Source: Hygrocybe punicea
Taxonomy: Eukaryota; Basidiomycota; Agaricomycetes; Agaricales; Hygrophoraceae
Assembly: GCA_963556145.1 (NCBI GenBank)
Contig: OY744468.1
Location: 868,001-932,000, forward strand
Direction of reading: 5' to 3'
DNA length: 64,000 nt
The notes under the pieces were generated by a model. It did no database searches and was not told where the DNA came from. It saw nothing but the letters and a program-made list of their open reading frames with translations. How positions within the stretch are numbered: position 1 is the first letter of the stretch; every line of letters starts with the position of its first letter. This document shows positions 23,353-34,439 of this stretch, piece by piece. The translations under genes were made by a program, and so were the position numbers.

Positions 23353-26300
23353 TTGATTGCCCGTGTGCGTCACAATAAATGCATTGTGCGTGTGTCATCT
23401 GGAATGCATAAAATGAAAGCAAATGCCATCATGTTTCAAAACCCAACCCCAAAGATATATGAACGATTACCTCCAACAGTTAAAGAACTTGATGAAGTAC
23501 TAGCCTCCATTTTTACTGGTCCTGCTAGACTAACTCCAGAAGACATGGAGCGAACACCTTTATTGGTTCGCAGGAAGCGAGTTTCTGCAGCTTTAGAATG
23601 GCTTAAATTGAACCACATGGACTACTATGATTTAGACATCTCCTATGAAAATCTAGAACAATATCCAGATCATGGAATTCCTGTTGTGGTTGCATATCGA
23701 CCAGCAGACACAAATAAGGAACCAGAAGCTACTAGTGCATTTGACAATGAAGAGGAAGATGGTGTGGAAGATGGACCTTGTCCCTTTGTCATTAGTGGGG
23801 TAACTGGCAAAAATCTAGATATTACAAGTCCAAAGGCATTAATAGCTAGAGCAACCAAGCACTTGATAGATGACCATGGTGTTGTTCTTGCAATAAGCCA
23901 TGCTAGAAATCCAGAATCATTCTTTAATAATCCTCAGTTATATCCTATGATGTTCCCCTGCCTATTTCCATATGGTCTGGGTGGTATTAGTAGCATAGAC
24001 AAGTATGTCTTAAGCATCAGTGATATGATGCACAAAAGACATCTTCTGATGTACCATGACAAAAGATTCCAAACCGATCCCTATTTTCCATTGATTGCAT
24101 TCAATCAAGAACAAATCAAGGACAGTACAACTGGAGGATATTTGTTGACTAATAAACATAATTTCAATGATATTGCAGATCACCTGATGAATATCAATAC
24201 ACCTGTTTTGGATGACCTCTCTAAAAGATTATCTAGAGGTGATAGAGTCAAACCAGATACATCGGAAGAAAAAGCATGCTATAAACTCATTTCTGATCTG
24301 GATCACGTAGCTGGTCAGGTCAAAGGTTCAATTACTAACAAGAAATACATGCGAAATGAGATTTGGTCTCTGATATCCTATATTGGTGCTCCGACTTGGT
24401 TTATCACTTTTGCACCTGCTGACATCAATCACCCACTATGCTTATATTATGCTGACAACAAAGAAAAGTTTTATCCTAAACTACGTCAACCCCAGGATTG
24501 TTACAAACTCATTGCAAATAATCCAGTTGCTGGAGCCTGCTTTTTCCATTTTACTACTGAAATGTTCATCAAACATATATTAGGAATAAATGAATGTCAT
24601 CCTGGCCTTTATGGAAACACATCAGGTTATTATGGAACAGTGGAGGAACAAGGACATCTTACCTTGCATCTTCATATGCTGCTGTGGATAAAAGGATGCC
24701 TTACACCTCAGGAAATACATGACAAAATTATGGATGAGAATTCTGACTTTCAGAAAAGATTTGTGGAATACTTAAAAAGTTTGTGTGTAGGACAATTCAT
24801 GACAGGTCCTAAAGATGACGTATCACAGAAAATGGAACAAACAATGTCAAAACCTGAATATCAACCCCCGACATGTGTCCTGCCAGATCCACCATCATAT
24901 AATTGTTCCATGAATTGTCAATATCACGACAAAAGATCAACATGGTGGCAAAGGTTTCAAGATGTTGTAGATGATCTTTTATTGCGATTAAATTTACATA
25001 ACAGGCATGACGGCAAAAAAAAGCCATATTGTCTTAATTCTAAAGGTGAATGTAAAAGACGATTTTCCCAAGATATTTTTCAACAAACTTTTGTAGAACC
25101 TAATACTGGTGCTCTTAACCTCAAGCATGGTGAGCCTTGGATAAACACAGTGACACCTGAAGTCACATATATGTTGCGATGTAATTCTGATGTTACTAGT
25201 TTATTATCTGGAACTGCCATAAAAGCAATAGTTGCATACATAATGGATTATATTACAAAGATGTCCTTGAAGACGTATAGCATATTTGAGGTAATAAAGA
25301 GTGTTTTTGATAAAAATTCTGAAATGATTGGTGGGGACTTGAAAAGGAAAGACAAAGTCAGGAAATTGTTTACACAGATAGTCAATTCCCTCACCTCCAA
25401 AATGGAGATTGGTGCTCCAATGGCTTCATTATATGTGCTTGGAAATCCTGATCACTACACCAGTCATAAATTCGTGCCATTCTTTTGGCAGTCTTATGTT
25501 AGAGAGGTTATCAGTGCATGGTCTGAAGAAGAAATGACAAATATATGTCAAGATGAAAGTGATGCTCAGAAGATTGTTATTGCTAAAAACAATGGTGCAT
25601 ACATAGGATTGTCTAAAGTAAATAATTACATGTTCAGACCAGCTTTGTATGATAATGTATCACTATATGACTGGATACGTCTTGCCACTGTGGAACCGAA
25701 AAAACGAGGCACAAAAAAAAGGACAAAAAGGATCAGACAAGAAGTAATGCAAGACTGGATTTTTGATGAGCAAGATTGTGATGATTTGTCTGACACCTTG
25801 AGTGAACATTCTCATGTTGATTATTCAAGTGATGACAGCTCATGTGACATTATTGACAATGATGTGCTCATGAAAATAGATGAAATTTCAAAATCTCATG
25901 GAGAAAACAAGAATAATGATGAAATCACTGGGATACCTAATGAAACAGATGATGTTTATGAAGTTGAAGTTCATAAATCGATAAAAAGTAAAAAAGACTA
26001 TGCTTTGCATCCCAATCATCTGCAATATATTATCCACCCTGCTAAAATGAAAAGGAATGATTTTTCTATAGTTCCCAATTTTATTCCAAACAATCTATTA
26101 AGATCTGATCGTGGTGATCGAGAATATTATTGTTGTACAATGTTAACGTTTTTCAAGCCATGGAGAAGTGGAAGAGAACTCAAACATAAATTGCAATCAT
26201 GGGACAATGCTTTCACAAACTATAAGTTTTCTGAAAGACAGCTTCAGATCATGAAATACTTTGGCTTACGGTATGAGTGTCTAGATGCAAGAGATGACTT

Positions 26301-26637
26301 CTCTGCAAAACGTAACAAGAATAATACTAAGGATATCAAGTATTCATGGGCTAGTTCAAATCATCTTGATGAATTAGATGATTTACACAATGCTGAAATA
26401 GCATGCAATGGAGATGACTTCAACAATACACTTGATGAAGACAATATTGACATAGAAATACATTTGACACTTGGTCATAAAGGACGAAAGAGGAAAGATG
26501 AAATGCTAATCACTGAAAGAACTATGAAAAGGTCAGGATGGCTTGATGATTGTATTGATGGTGTCCCAGATATAGGACCATTAATACCTGTAGAACCATA
26601 TGTAACACAATCAGGAAAATTATGGAGAACCGCTGTA
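23353..26637 (+). pseudogene. Helitron Rep (HUH endonuclease) segment
   Basis: This is the nicking and joining domain of a Helitron transposase. It is open from 23353 through the insertion point at 26637. Recognisable blocks are RNPESFFNNPQLYPMMFPCL near residues 190-210, WFITFAPADINHP, the HUH motif LHLHMLLW with His439 and His441, Cys/His-rich CSMNCQYHDKRS, and the two-tyrosine motif YIMDYITK with Tyr629 and Tyr633, expected to attack DNA. Later parts match the usual linker to the helicase (FFKPWRSGRELKHKL). All catalytic residues visible are intact, so the segment itself is not obviously mutated; it is disabled by the stop before it and the insertion after it. Codons beyond 26637 belong to the insertion. 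Confidence 0.88.
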
Positions 26638-27222
26638 GAGGCTCTGGGCCGTCTGGACCTGAATCCTCTTCATATCCCACTTCGTCCCCGTCCATTCCCA
26701 TTCATGTATCGTCAATTCCGCCCGATTCCGGTTCTCTCCATCAATTCCGCTCCGGATTCCGCCTCCGGAATTGTTCCTACTCAAGATGCAATGTCTCTAA
26801 CGACCCGGAATCAGTACGTATATAGTTACATATGATATATCTTGGTTTCACGTTACTTAGTACATAGCACCATTCCTCCTATACTCCGCTCCACTCCTCT
26901 ACTATCAGTTACAGCCTTCACTTGTAGTACATAGTTACTACAGCACAGGATCACTCCCAGTAGTATAAAAGATGTACCCTTATACTACAACCATATAGAA
27001 AAATACAGGTTATCACTCCCCTTCAGTTCTATTTCTTAGTCCTCACTTCATATCGTCTCCATATTAGTCTTCGTACTCCACTCCCTTCACTTCCAGAACC
27101 CTGGATTTGGGTTGGATTGACTAGACTACATAGACACTAAACTCCTCTGATCACTTCTTAGCTGATCACCACTTTCGTAGATTCCCATTTGGGTCTACAA
27201 CCACACTCGCCGTCACACCACA
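26638..27222 (+). mobile_element. Unclassified 585-base insertion, LTR-like
   Basis: This segment interrupts the Helitron between Rep and helicase. GTA flanks both sides (26635-26637 and 27223-27225), and removing the insertion with one GTA joins the two halves in frame (TAV then LAKRKEII). It contains TATAAAA (26964-26970), pyrimidine-rich stretches and ends CGTCACACCACA, which together resemble a solo LTR. But it lacks clear TG..CA ends with a 4-6-base duplication, so classification is open. No protein is encoded. Confidence 0.6.
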
Positions 27223-27225
27223 GTA

Positions 27226-27435
27226 CTTGCCAAAAGAAAGGAAATCATTGATGAACGGAATAAAAATTTGCCAACAAACACAGGGACCCTAGCTAAATTG
27301 TCAAATTTTCAATATGATGATGTCAAGATAGTGGACACAGCATATATCAACCATATGTTTATTCCTGCAAACAGAGCTGATCGTCATCTTATTGATAGAA
27401 CTATCAATGATTACAAGTTGAACACTGACCAAAAG
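27226..27435 (+). pseudogene. Helitron linker before helicase
   Basis: A short in-frame piece (LAKRKEIIDERNKNLPTNTG, later DYKLNTDQK) between the two insertions. It continues the Rep frame at the left and the helicase frame at the right once both insertions are removed, which proves it belongs to the same Helitron protein. Confidence 0.8.
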
Positions 27436-28184
27436 TAGTGTTGCCGTAGTTCGGTTCTGAACCTAGCCAAACCCGGTTCAAACCCCGAACCGAACCCGGG
27501 GTTCAGTCTAAGTTCAGCCAAATGCTGAACCGGACCGCAGGTTCGGTTCAGGGTTTCGAGGCTGGCCAGATTTCCTGAACGGCTCCAAACCGCGTCCAAA
27601 CTGCGAACGCGGATATTTTTAAGGTATTTATTTCATTTGTTTTTCGTATTTCTTTACTTACTTTTTCGTGTTAAATGGTATCATGTGACCATTACACAAA
27701 GGTTTCTTCACCAACAACAACAACGCAAGGCCCATGAACGCAACACAATGTCGCGTTCATTGACACAGGTAAGTCTCAACATTTATCTTAACTTTACTAA
27801 TATTATCTGTTCCAGGAAACTCGACCGCGAGCACATCGCGAGCACACCACCGCGGCACAAAATGGATCACAATGCCAACGCAATGCCAACGGACGCGGGA
27901 CAGCCGCAACACCACCACCACCACCACCAGCGGTGGCAACGGCAACGTCAACGTCAACGTCAACAACGACGATGGCAACGGCAACAGCAACAACGACTAC
28001 GGCAACGGCCAGCAGCAGCATCAGCGCTGGCAACAGCAGCAACGCCGGCAGCAGCAGCCGTGGCAGCAACACCACCCACGGGACAGCCGCAACATCACCA
28101 CCACCACCTCCACCACCACCACCACCACCAGTGGCGGCAACAGCAACAGCAACAGCAGCAGCAGCACCGGCAGCAACTGCAACG

Positions 28185-28219
<35 letters not shown>

Positions 28220-28239
28220 GGCGGCAGCAGCAGCAGCAG

Positions 28240-28276
<37 letters not shown>

Positions 28277-28684
28277 AGCAATGACAATGGTGGCGGCAGC
28301 AGGAGCAGCAACGGCGGCGGCAGCAGCAGCAGCAGCAGCAGCAACGGCCATGGCAGCAGCAGCAACAGCAACAGTGGCAACGGCAACGGCAGCAGCAGCA
28401 GCAGCAGCAGCGCTGGATGGCTCCCCCGCAGCCCAACTACCTCGCGAAGTGCAGCGCTGTATCAATTGATACGTGCCTGCCATTCGCGAGGAGAACAGAG
28501 CTCATGGGGTGAGCCCACCTCGGTCCGGGGTTCAGACCGCATCTGAACCCAGACCGAACGCGGACAAACGGTTCGATGCCGTCTGGGTCCAGGTTTGGCC
28601 CAGCACCAAACCGGACCCGAAGTTCGGTTCGCAGTTCCGCCAAAAAGGGTCGGAACCAGACTGAACTGAACTTCGGCAACACTA
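27436..28684. mobile_element. hAT-like non-autonomous element with trinucleotide-repeat interior
   Basis: The 1249-base element is flanked by a perfect 8-base target duplication ACCAAAAG (27428-27435 and 28685-28692), the size typical of hAT elements. Its ends are inverted: TAGTGTTGCCG at the left and CGGCAACACTA at the right, with weaker matching beyond. Subterminal GGTTC(G/A)G-type words are repeated many times on both sides, as hAT transposase binding sites often are. The interior (about 27900-28430) is a long mixture of GGCAAC, CAGCAG and CACCAC repeats and encodes no transposase. Frames across it are only repeat translation. Excision would leave the Helitron helicase frame intact. Confidence 0.85.
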
Positions 28685-28692
28685 ACCAAAAG

Positions 28693-30687
28693 AGAGCATT
28701 TCATATCATTGCCAATCACTCTACCTTGGTTAACAGTTCTGAGAAGCTACGCATGTATCTTGGTGGGATGGCAGGCACAGGAAAATCACAAGTCATCAAA
28801 GCATTGACTAGTTTCTTTGGTAAACACAACCAGAATCATCATTTTTTGGTTCTTGCACCAAGTGGTAGTGCTGCTGCCCTTGTAAATGGATCTACATATC
28901 ACTCCATTCTTGGAATTAATCACGGAGGATCATCTCGTTCCCTTACACAAGTCCATGCCAATCTTGATGGTGTGGATTACATTTTCATTGATGAGGTGTC
29001 AATGTTATCTTGCAGAGATATGTATAAAAACAGTGCTCAGTGTGCAAAAGCACGTGGTGTTTATGATGAACCCTTTGGTGGCATTAATATGATATTTGTA
29101 GGAGATTTTGGCCAACTTCCACCAGCTATGAGTGGTGCTCCATTGTACTCTGGAACCGTTGGTGTCCAAATCAATTCCAGTCAAACTATACCAAATCAGG
29201 AAGCTGCTATAGGCAAAGCTCTTTGGCATCAGATTATAACAGTTGTTATATTACGTGAAAATATGAGACAAACCAATCAGTCAAAAGATGATGTCCAACT
29301 GAGACAGGCGTTGGAAAACATGAGATACAAAGCATGTACTGATGAAGATATTGCATTTCTTCGTACTCGCATTGCAGGAAAAGGTCCAAATGATCCTAAA
29401 TTAGCCCAAAAGAAATTCAGGAATGTATCAGTTGTAACCGCATTGAATGCACAAAAAGATAAAATCAATGAACTTGGTGTTCAACGTTTTGCTGCTGAGA
29501 ATAACAGACCTCTCACATCATTCTATTCAATAGACAGATGGACTGACCCTACCAGTTTCAATAACAATAACAAAAGACAATCTCATCACAGGTCAAAGAT
29601 TTTGAATCTTGTTCAACACACAAAGATATTGGAACCTTCACTCCAAAAATTACTATGGAACCAACCACATGCATCATCCTCTGATCATATACCAGGAAGA
29701 TTGGATTTATGTATAGGCATGCCAGTAATGCTGAGAAACAATGATGCAATGGAGTGCTGCATTACTAAGGGAGCAGAGGGCATGGTTGTGGGTTGGCAAA
29801 GTGCAATAGGTCCAGAACAACAAACTGTACTGGACACTTTATTTGTCAGATTATTGGATCCTCTGAAAACAATACACATAGAAGGGCTGTCTGAAAATGT
29901 GGTGCCGATTACAAGACATGTCACTTCCACCATGTGCTCATTACCCAATGATGATGTGATATCTTTGTCAAGAGAACAAGTGTTGGTACTACCTAATTTT
30001 GCAATGACTGATTATGCATGTCAAGGGCATACTCGTCCTAACAATGTAGTTGTACTCAGTAGTTGTAGAAATCACCAATCCTATTATACTTGCTTATCTA
30101 GAAGTGCAACCACTGCAGGAACCATCATTGTGCAAGGCTTTGATCCTAAAGTAATTACTGGTGGTGCTTCTGGATATCTGAGGCAGGAATTCAGAGAATT
30201 AGAGTTGCTTGATGAGATTACCAAACTTAGGTATGAAGGGCTGCTACCAAACAGCGTCTATGGAGATCAACGCAATTCCCTCATTGATCGATTTAGCAAA
30301 TGGAAAGGAAAGTCATATGTTCCAAAATACCTTCATTATGCTATTGCAAGGAAAGCCACAGACCAAGTCAATAGAAACAATGCTCTTATATCTCCATGGA
30401 AATTAATTAAACCTACAAACAAAATTCAAAAGAATGACACAAAAAATCTTAACTTTGTTCCTGCAAAAGGAACTGTTCCAATGACTGTTGCTCATGTAAA
30501 TTTCACAGTCACTATATTGAAAAATAAGAAAAGAAAATTAGAACAAGTTGCAAATTCAACATCTATGGTAAGGAAAAGACAAAAATCAGACAATATTGAA
30601 TCAAATGAACCAAAATGTTTTGTATGGGATGCTCAAAATTGGAGCTGTGCTTATGATTCACTCTTTACAATATTACTAGCAATATGA
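28693..30687 (+). pseudogene. Helitron Pif1-like helicase segment
   Basis: This is the SF1B DNA helicase part of the Helitron protein, which unwinds DNA for rolling-circle transfer. In order: QKRAFHIIANH start, Walker A GMAGTGKS (about 28765-28790), Walker B FIDEVSML (about 28984-29007), GDFGQLPP (29101 on), LRENMRQT, a DLCIGMPVMLRNN block and YACQGHTRPNNVVVLS near the C-terminal helicase motif. After the helicase the frame continues through a basic linker into FVWDAQNWSCAYDSLFTI, the start of the peptidase-like domain, and stops at a TGA (30685-30687) where tryptophan is expected. Bases upstream of 28693 in this frame belong to the hAT insertion and are not Helitron. Confidence 0.88.
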
Positions 30688-30778
30688 AATGAAGATCCAT
30701 CTAGCTGGAAAAAAAGATTCAAAAGCATCAATGAAATATTAAAGATTCTGAGTTTAGGATTCAAACAATCAAAGAATA
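30688..30778 (+). pseudogene. Helitron peptidase-like domain, first part
   Basis: The frame of the helicase continues after the TGA as NEDPSSWKKRFKSINEILKI and is cut at 30778 by the pogo-like element. With the part at 33723-34354 it makes a domain of about 260 residues counted from the NWSCAYDS motif near 30640. Confidence 0.7.
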
Positions 30779-33720
30779 CAGTCATTCATGGTTCCTTGTG
30801 ACATCTGGGTTCCTTGTGACAGTGGCCTCGGAACGCATCATTTAAGTACAGTAGCCCCTCGGAATTTATGGTAGTTTATAGATAATGTTTATGCCCACCT
30901 TCTTCCCAAATGATTGCAGCCTCGGACAGTTGCAGTGCTTGGCGATGTGATGAAAATTCAACAAAACGCATCACAACTCTTGATTTCATGAGAGTAGGGC
31001 CTTGATTTTGGGCTAGTTGAAGTCTTGTGCTTCATGTATATACATTCATAATAAAAATACCAACATCTATGTGAAGAATCATGTATTATCTGCTTATCGG
31101 CAGAGACAGCAAGAGCAGAGTGTCACATCACGCTATCCAAATTGGGACTGGTGCGCTTCGATAAATTCACAATTTTTTTTTGCCCACTGTATCTTTTTCA
31201 CTGCACGTATCATGGTTGGTAAACCTAAATCCGTGGCCCTCAAGAAGCAGCAGGCACGTTGAGGGTATGATGCTCTGATGGCAGAAGCAGTCAAATTCTA
31301 TAAACACAAGCTCAAGAGGCCTCTGAATGGAACAGAGAAGAGGAAAGGTCTACGCACAATTTGCCAAGAAGCTTCTGATGCGCACTTCCAATGCACCAAG
31401 AAGCGCATCACTCTCAACTACCAAACCCTCAGTCGACTGGCCAATGGTGGGCTAAGTGAGCACAATGCCAAAAAGTGCTTGCTCACATCAGAGGAGGAGG
31501 CGACAATTGTTGCATTTGTTTTGGAGATGGCAGAGAGAGGGTTTCCTCTCAGCCCTCGACGACTTAGAGAACACGCCGAGCAAATCCTGCGTAAGCGGAT
31601 GGGGTCACTATTCCCAGAGAATGGACTTGGCAAGGACTGGGCAACGCACTTCATCACATCGCACCATGATCAGCTTGGCCCATACTGGTCTTCACCACTC
31701 AACAAATCGCGTGCACGTGCTGTGAACCCTCATACAGTTGAAGAGTACTTTGATATTATGGGAGACACCTGGGCAGAGCACAACATTCCTGATGAATTGT
31801 GCTATGGAGCAGATGAGACAGGGATTCAGTCAGGGGTGGGGAACACAGAGTATGTTCTAGGTCCTAGAGGGCAATCAGTCCAACATCAGCAGTGAAGCGG
31901 CAATCGGGACAACATCACTGTCATTCCCACCATCTGTGGCGATGGAACATCAATAGCCCCGGCTGTAATCTTCAAGGGTGAATGTTTTCAGACGAAGTGG
32001 CTCCAGGAAAACCCACTGGATGCTCGGTAAGCACAGCAGTTGATGTTTTTCAATGGAAAACTCACCGGACAATAGAATGGGGTACCAAAAGAAGGGATAC
32101 ACTGATGGCAAAATCAGTGTTGCCTGGATTCAAGATTTTGATCAGCAAACAAAGGCTAAGGCGAATGGACGTGCCCGGCTCCTCAGTGTTGATGGTCATT
32201 CATCCCACTTCACCATCGGCTTCCTCCAATATGCATGGGCAAACAATATCCATGTGTTGTGCTATCCTTCGCACGCAACACATGTCTTGCAAGGGCTTGA
32301 CGTAGTAATCTTCGGTGTCTTGAAGTGGAGCTGGACTGAGGTGTGAGATAACTTTGAACGGCAGGGTGGCATCGTCAACAAGACAAACTTTATGGCGCTA
32401 TATGTGAAGGCTCATGCATGCACCTTCACAACCAAAAACATCAAAGCAGCCTTTGCGAAGACTGGCATTGTACCATTCAACCCCAAGGTCATCTCGGCAT
32501 CTGTCATGGTGCCCAGCCTCAAAACTTCCACGTCAACCTCTCGCTTGATGCCGTTGGACCTCCCGAGTCCTGTGAAGGCAGTTGCCAAGCTTATCAAAGA
32601 AGAGCAATCGCGTAAGCGAAAGGCGGCTGAATTGGAAATACCATTGGATGTACTGCCAACCCCACCTGATTCATCCACTGTTGCTGCTCTGGACAAGATC
32701 TCGTCATCATCGTTGTCGCATCTCATCTCTAACTCACCCATTCGCTCAATCTCTGAACTGCCACCATTACTGACGATGATCATCTCTCCGCCCACCAAAC
32801 GACATTGTGACTTGCTCACTCAAAAACCATGAACAGTGTACGAGGCCAGTCTTCAAGGGGCATTACAAGAGGCCCTAAGAGTTAACGAGACACAAAAGTT
32901 AGTAATGAATGGCATGCAAGCAACAACAGTGCTACAGGACCTGTATGTCCAGCGAGTGTGCGGGCAGCTAGAGGGAGACGAGGATCGGCGCAAGAAGACC
33001 AAAAAAGGTGGCAAACTTAAAATGGATGGCCGCCCGAAACTCCTTACGCAGGATGAGATCTTCAAGGGTGTTGAAGATTGGCATAAGGCTCGCGACGAAG
33101 AGGCTGAGGCTGGATTAAAGAAAAAAGAGGTGAAGGTGAAGTGTGACGCAGCATGTGAAACATGGCAGGTGTTGGAGGTGCAGCGGAAGGCAAGGAATGA
33201 AGCCCTGTTAAAGGAGTGGGAACGAGATGTCAGGAAGTGGCAGGAAGAGCGGGACAGTGCAAAATACAATCATCGGAGACCGAGGTGGAAAAAGCCTGGG
33301 AAACCTAAAGTTGAGAAGATGACCCTGAAGCCAAAGAAGGCCGATTTTGTAGTAGACGATGACAGTGATGGGGTTGAGTTGGATGAGGATGAGGAAGAGG
33401 ATGAGGTGGCACAGAGGAAGAGGAAGAGGAAGACGGCCATGGGAGCGATTGAGAATGCAGCTGCCTGCACTCTCTCTACATTAGGAAGTCACACTGCTTG
33501 TGACGCTGTCTCAAGGACCCAGTTCCGGCCGATAAGCGCTTTTACCAAAGATCATTTTCATCACATAGGTTCCTCACTTCTGATAAAGATTCTGAAGGTC
33601 TCACTGGAAAGGTCACATACATAAGCATGAGATTGCATACTTAAATGAGGAAAAAGGTCATTTATTGCATATTCCAAGGTGTATCTAAATTTGGCCGTCA
33701 CAAGGAGCCATGAATGACTG
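30779..33720 (+). mobile_element. pogo-type Tc1/mariner element
   Basis: The element is 2942 bases, with terminal inverted repeats CAGTCATTCATGGTTCCTTG at the left and CAAGGAGCCATGAATGACTG at the right. It is flanked by TA on both sides (30777-30778 and 33721-33722), the Tc1/mariner target. It carries one decayed transposase gene in the same orientation as the Helitron. Removing it with one TA makes the Helitron frame continuous (KN then NTTDLE). Confidence 0.92.
31211..33624 (+). pseudogene. pogo-family DDE transposase, multiply disabled
   Basis: This cut-and-paste transposase starts at ATG 31211 (MVGKPKSVALKKQQAR). A helix-turn-helix region follows (YQTLSRLANGG, then a second DNA-binding part with RRLREHAEQILRKRMGS). 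The catalytic core shows YGADETGIQSG with the first Asp, VDGHSSHFTIGFLQYA with the second, and LQGLDVVIFGVLK with the third, matching the DDE_1 pattern. The tail is very basic then acidic (VELDEDEEEDEVAQRKRKRK). In-frame TGA stops lie at 31260, 31893, 32344 and 32830, and there is a frame change between about 31895 and 32053 with loss of sequence. The gene is dead; the element could only move with help. Confidence 0.88.
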
Positions 33721-33722
33721 TA

Positions 33723-34354
33723 ACACAACAGATTTAGAAACAGTTAGAAATACAATCAGACATTCATTACATGAAGATAAACCTGCAATATTTCCTACTG
33801 GTCAAGTTGGCATTGCCATAAGTGATTTAGCTCATTATATAATGAAACCAGATGAATCAATGACTTCATCCTGTCTTAAATGCATGAATTGTGAAAACAG
33901 AATCATTCTGGAAAATGATAGATGTGATGCTATTTTTCATTGTCCACATTTATTTTCTGGAACAATCTCAGCATATCTTGCTCAAGTAATGGTTAACAGA
34001 CAACAACAACAATGTCAATTGTGTTGAGGAGAAATCAACAAAGTTATTACATTTCATAAAATTCCACCTCTAATCATGTTTACAATTGACTCCATTGAGA
34101 ATTTAATACCCAGTGAAATTATCAGTTTGTCAATTAATGAGATATCCACTGCTTATGTACTGAGAGGAATTGTTTATTTTGGAAAGGAACATTTTACCAC
34201 TCGCATATTCATTAGCAGTTGTGTGTGGTTTCATGATGGTATATCAACAGGATCAATTTGTATTAATGAGGGAGATATAGATGGTTTTTCAAATATTGAT
34301 TTGCTGTCACAGAATGGTAACAATGCTGTTCTGATCATATATGCTCAATCCTAA
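33723..34354 (+). pseudogene. Helitron C-terminal ubiquitin-specific-protease-like domain
   Basis: Ubiquitin-specific proteases remove ubiquitin with a Cys-His-Asp/Asn triad. Together with the start near 30640 (NWSCAYDSLFTIL, a Cys box), this part shows CLKCMNC and CQLC pairs like the USP zinc finger, HKIPPLIMFTID like the USP strand after the finger, and YVLRGIVYFGKEHFTTRIFI with a His box followed by VWFHDG. All three predicted active-site positions are present. A TGA at 34025-34027 follows CQLC; the domain ends at the stop 34352-34354. The peptidase call rests on motif spacing only. OTU-type cysteine proteases are known in some Helitrons; this looks like a different fold. Confidence 0.6.
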
Positions 34355-34439
34355 AATTTGTTGAGTCCCTATCACAGAATCATTTTGTATATGATGGGTG
34401 GTGAAAATTGTAGTGAAAATTGGATTTTTTGATGATGTA

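Noticed and set aside
27872..28550. Several long overlapping open frames giving poly-Gln, poly-Ala, Asn/Ser and His products
   Set aside because: They are translations in all frames of the CAG/GGCAAC/CACCAC tract inside the hAT-like element; no start context, introns or domains.
23326..34027. Possibility that TGA is read as an amino acid here
   Set aside because: Expected residues differ (Trp, Arg, Gln) and clear genes in the window use TGA as a normal stop, for example the small secreted-peptide gene; decay is simpler.
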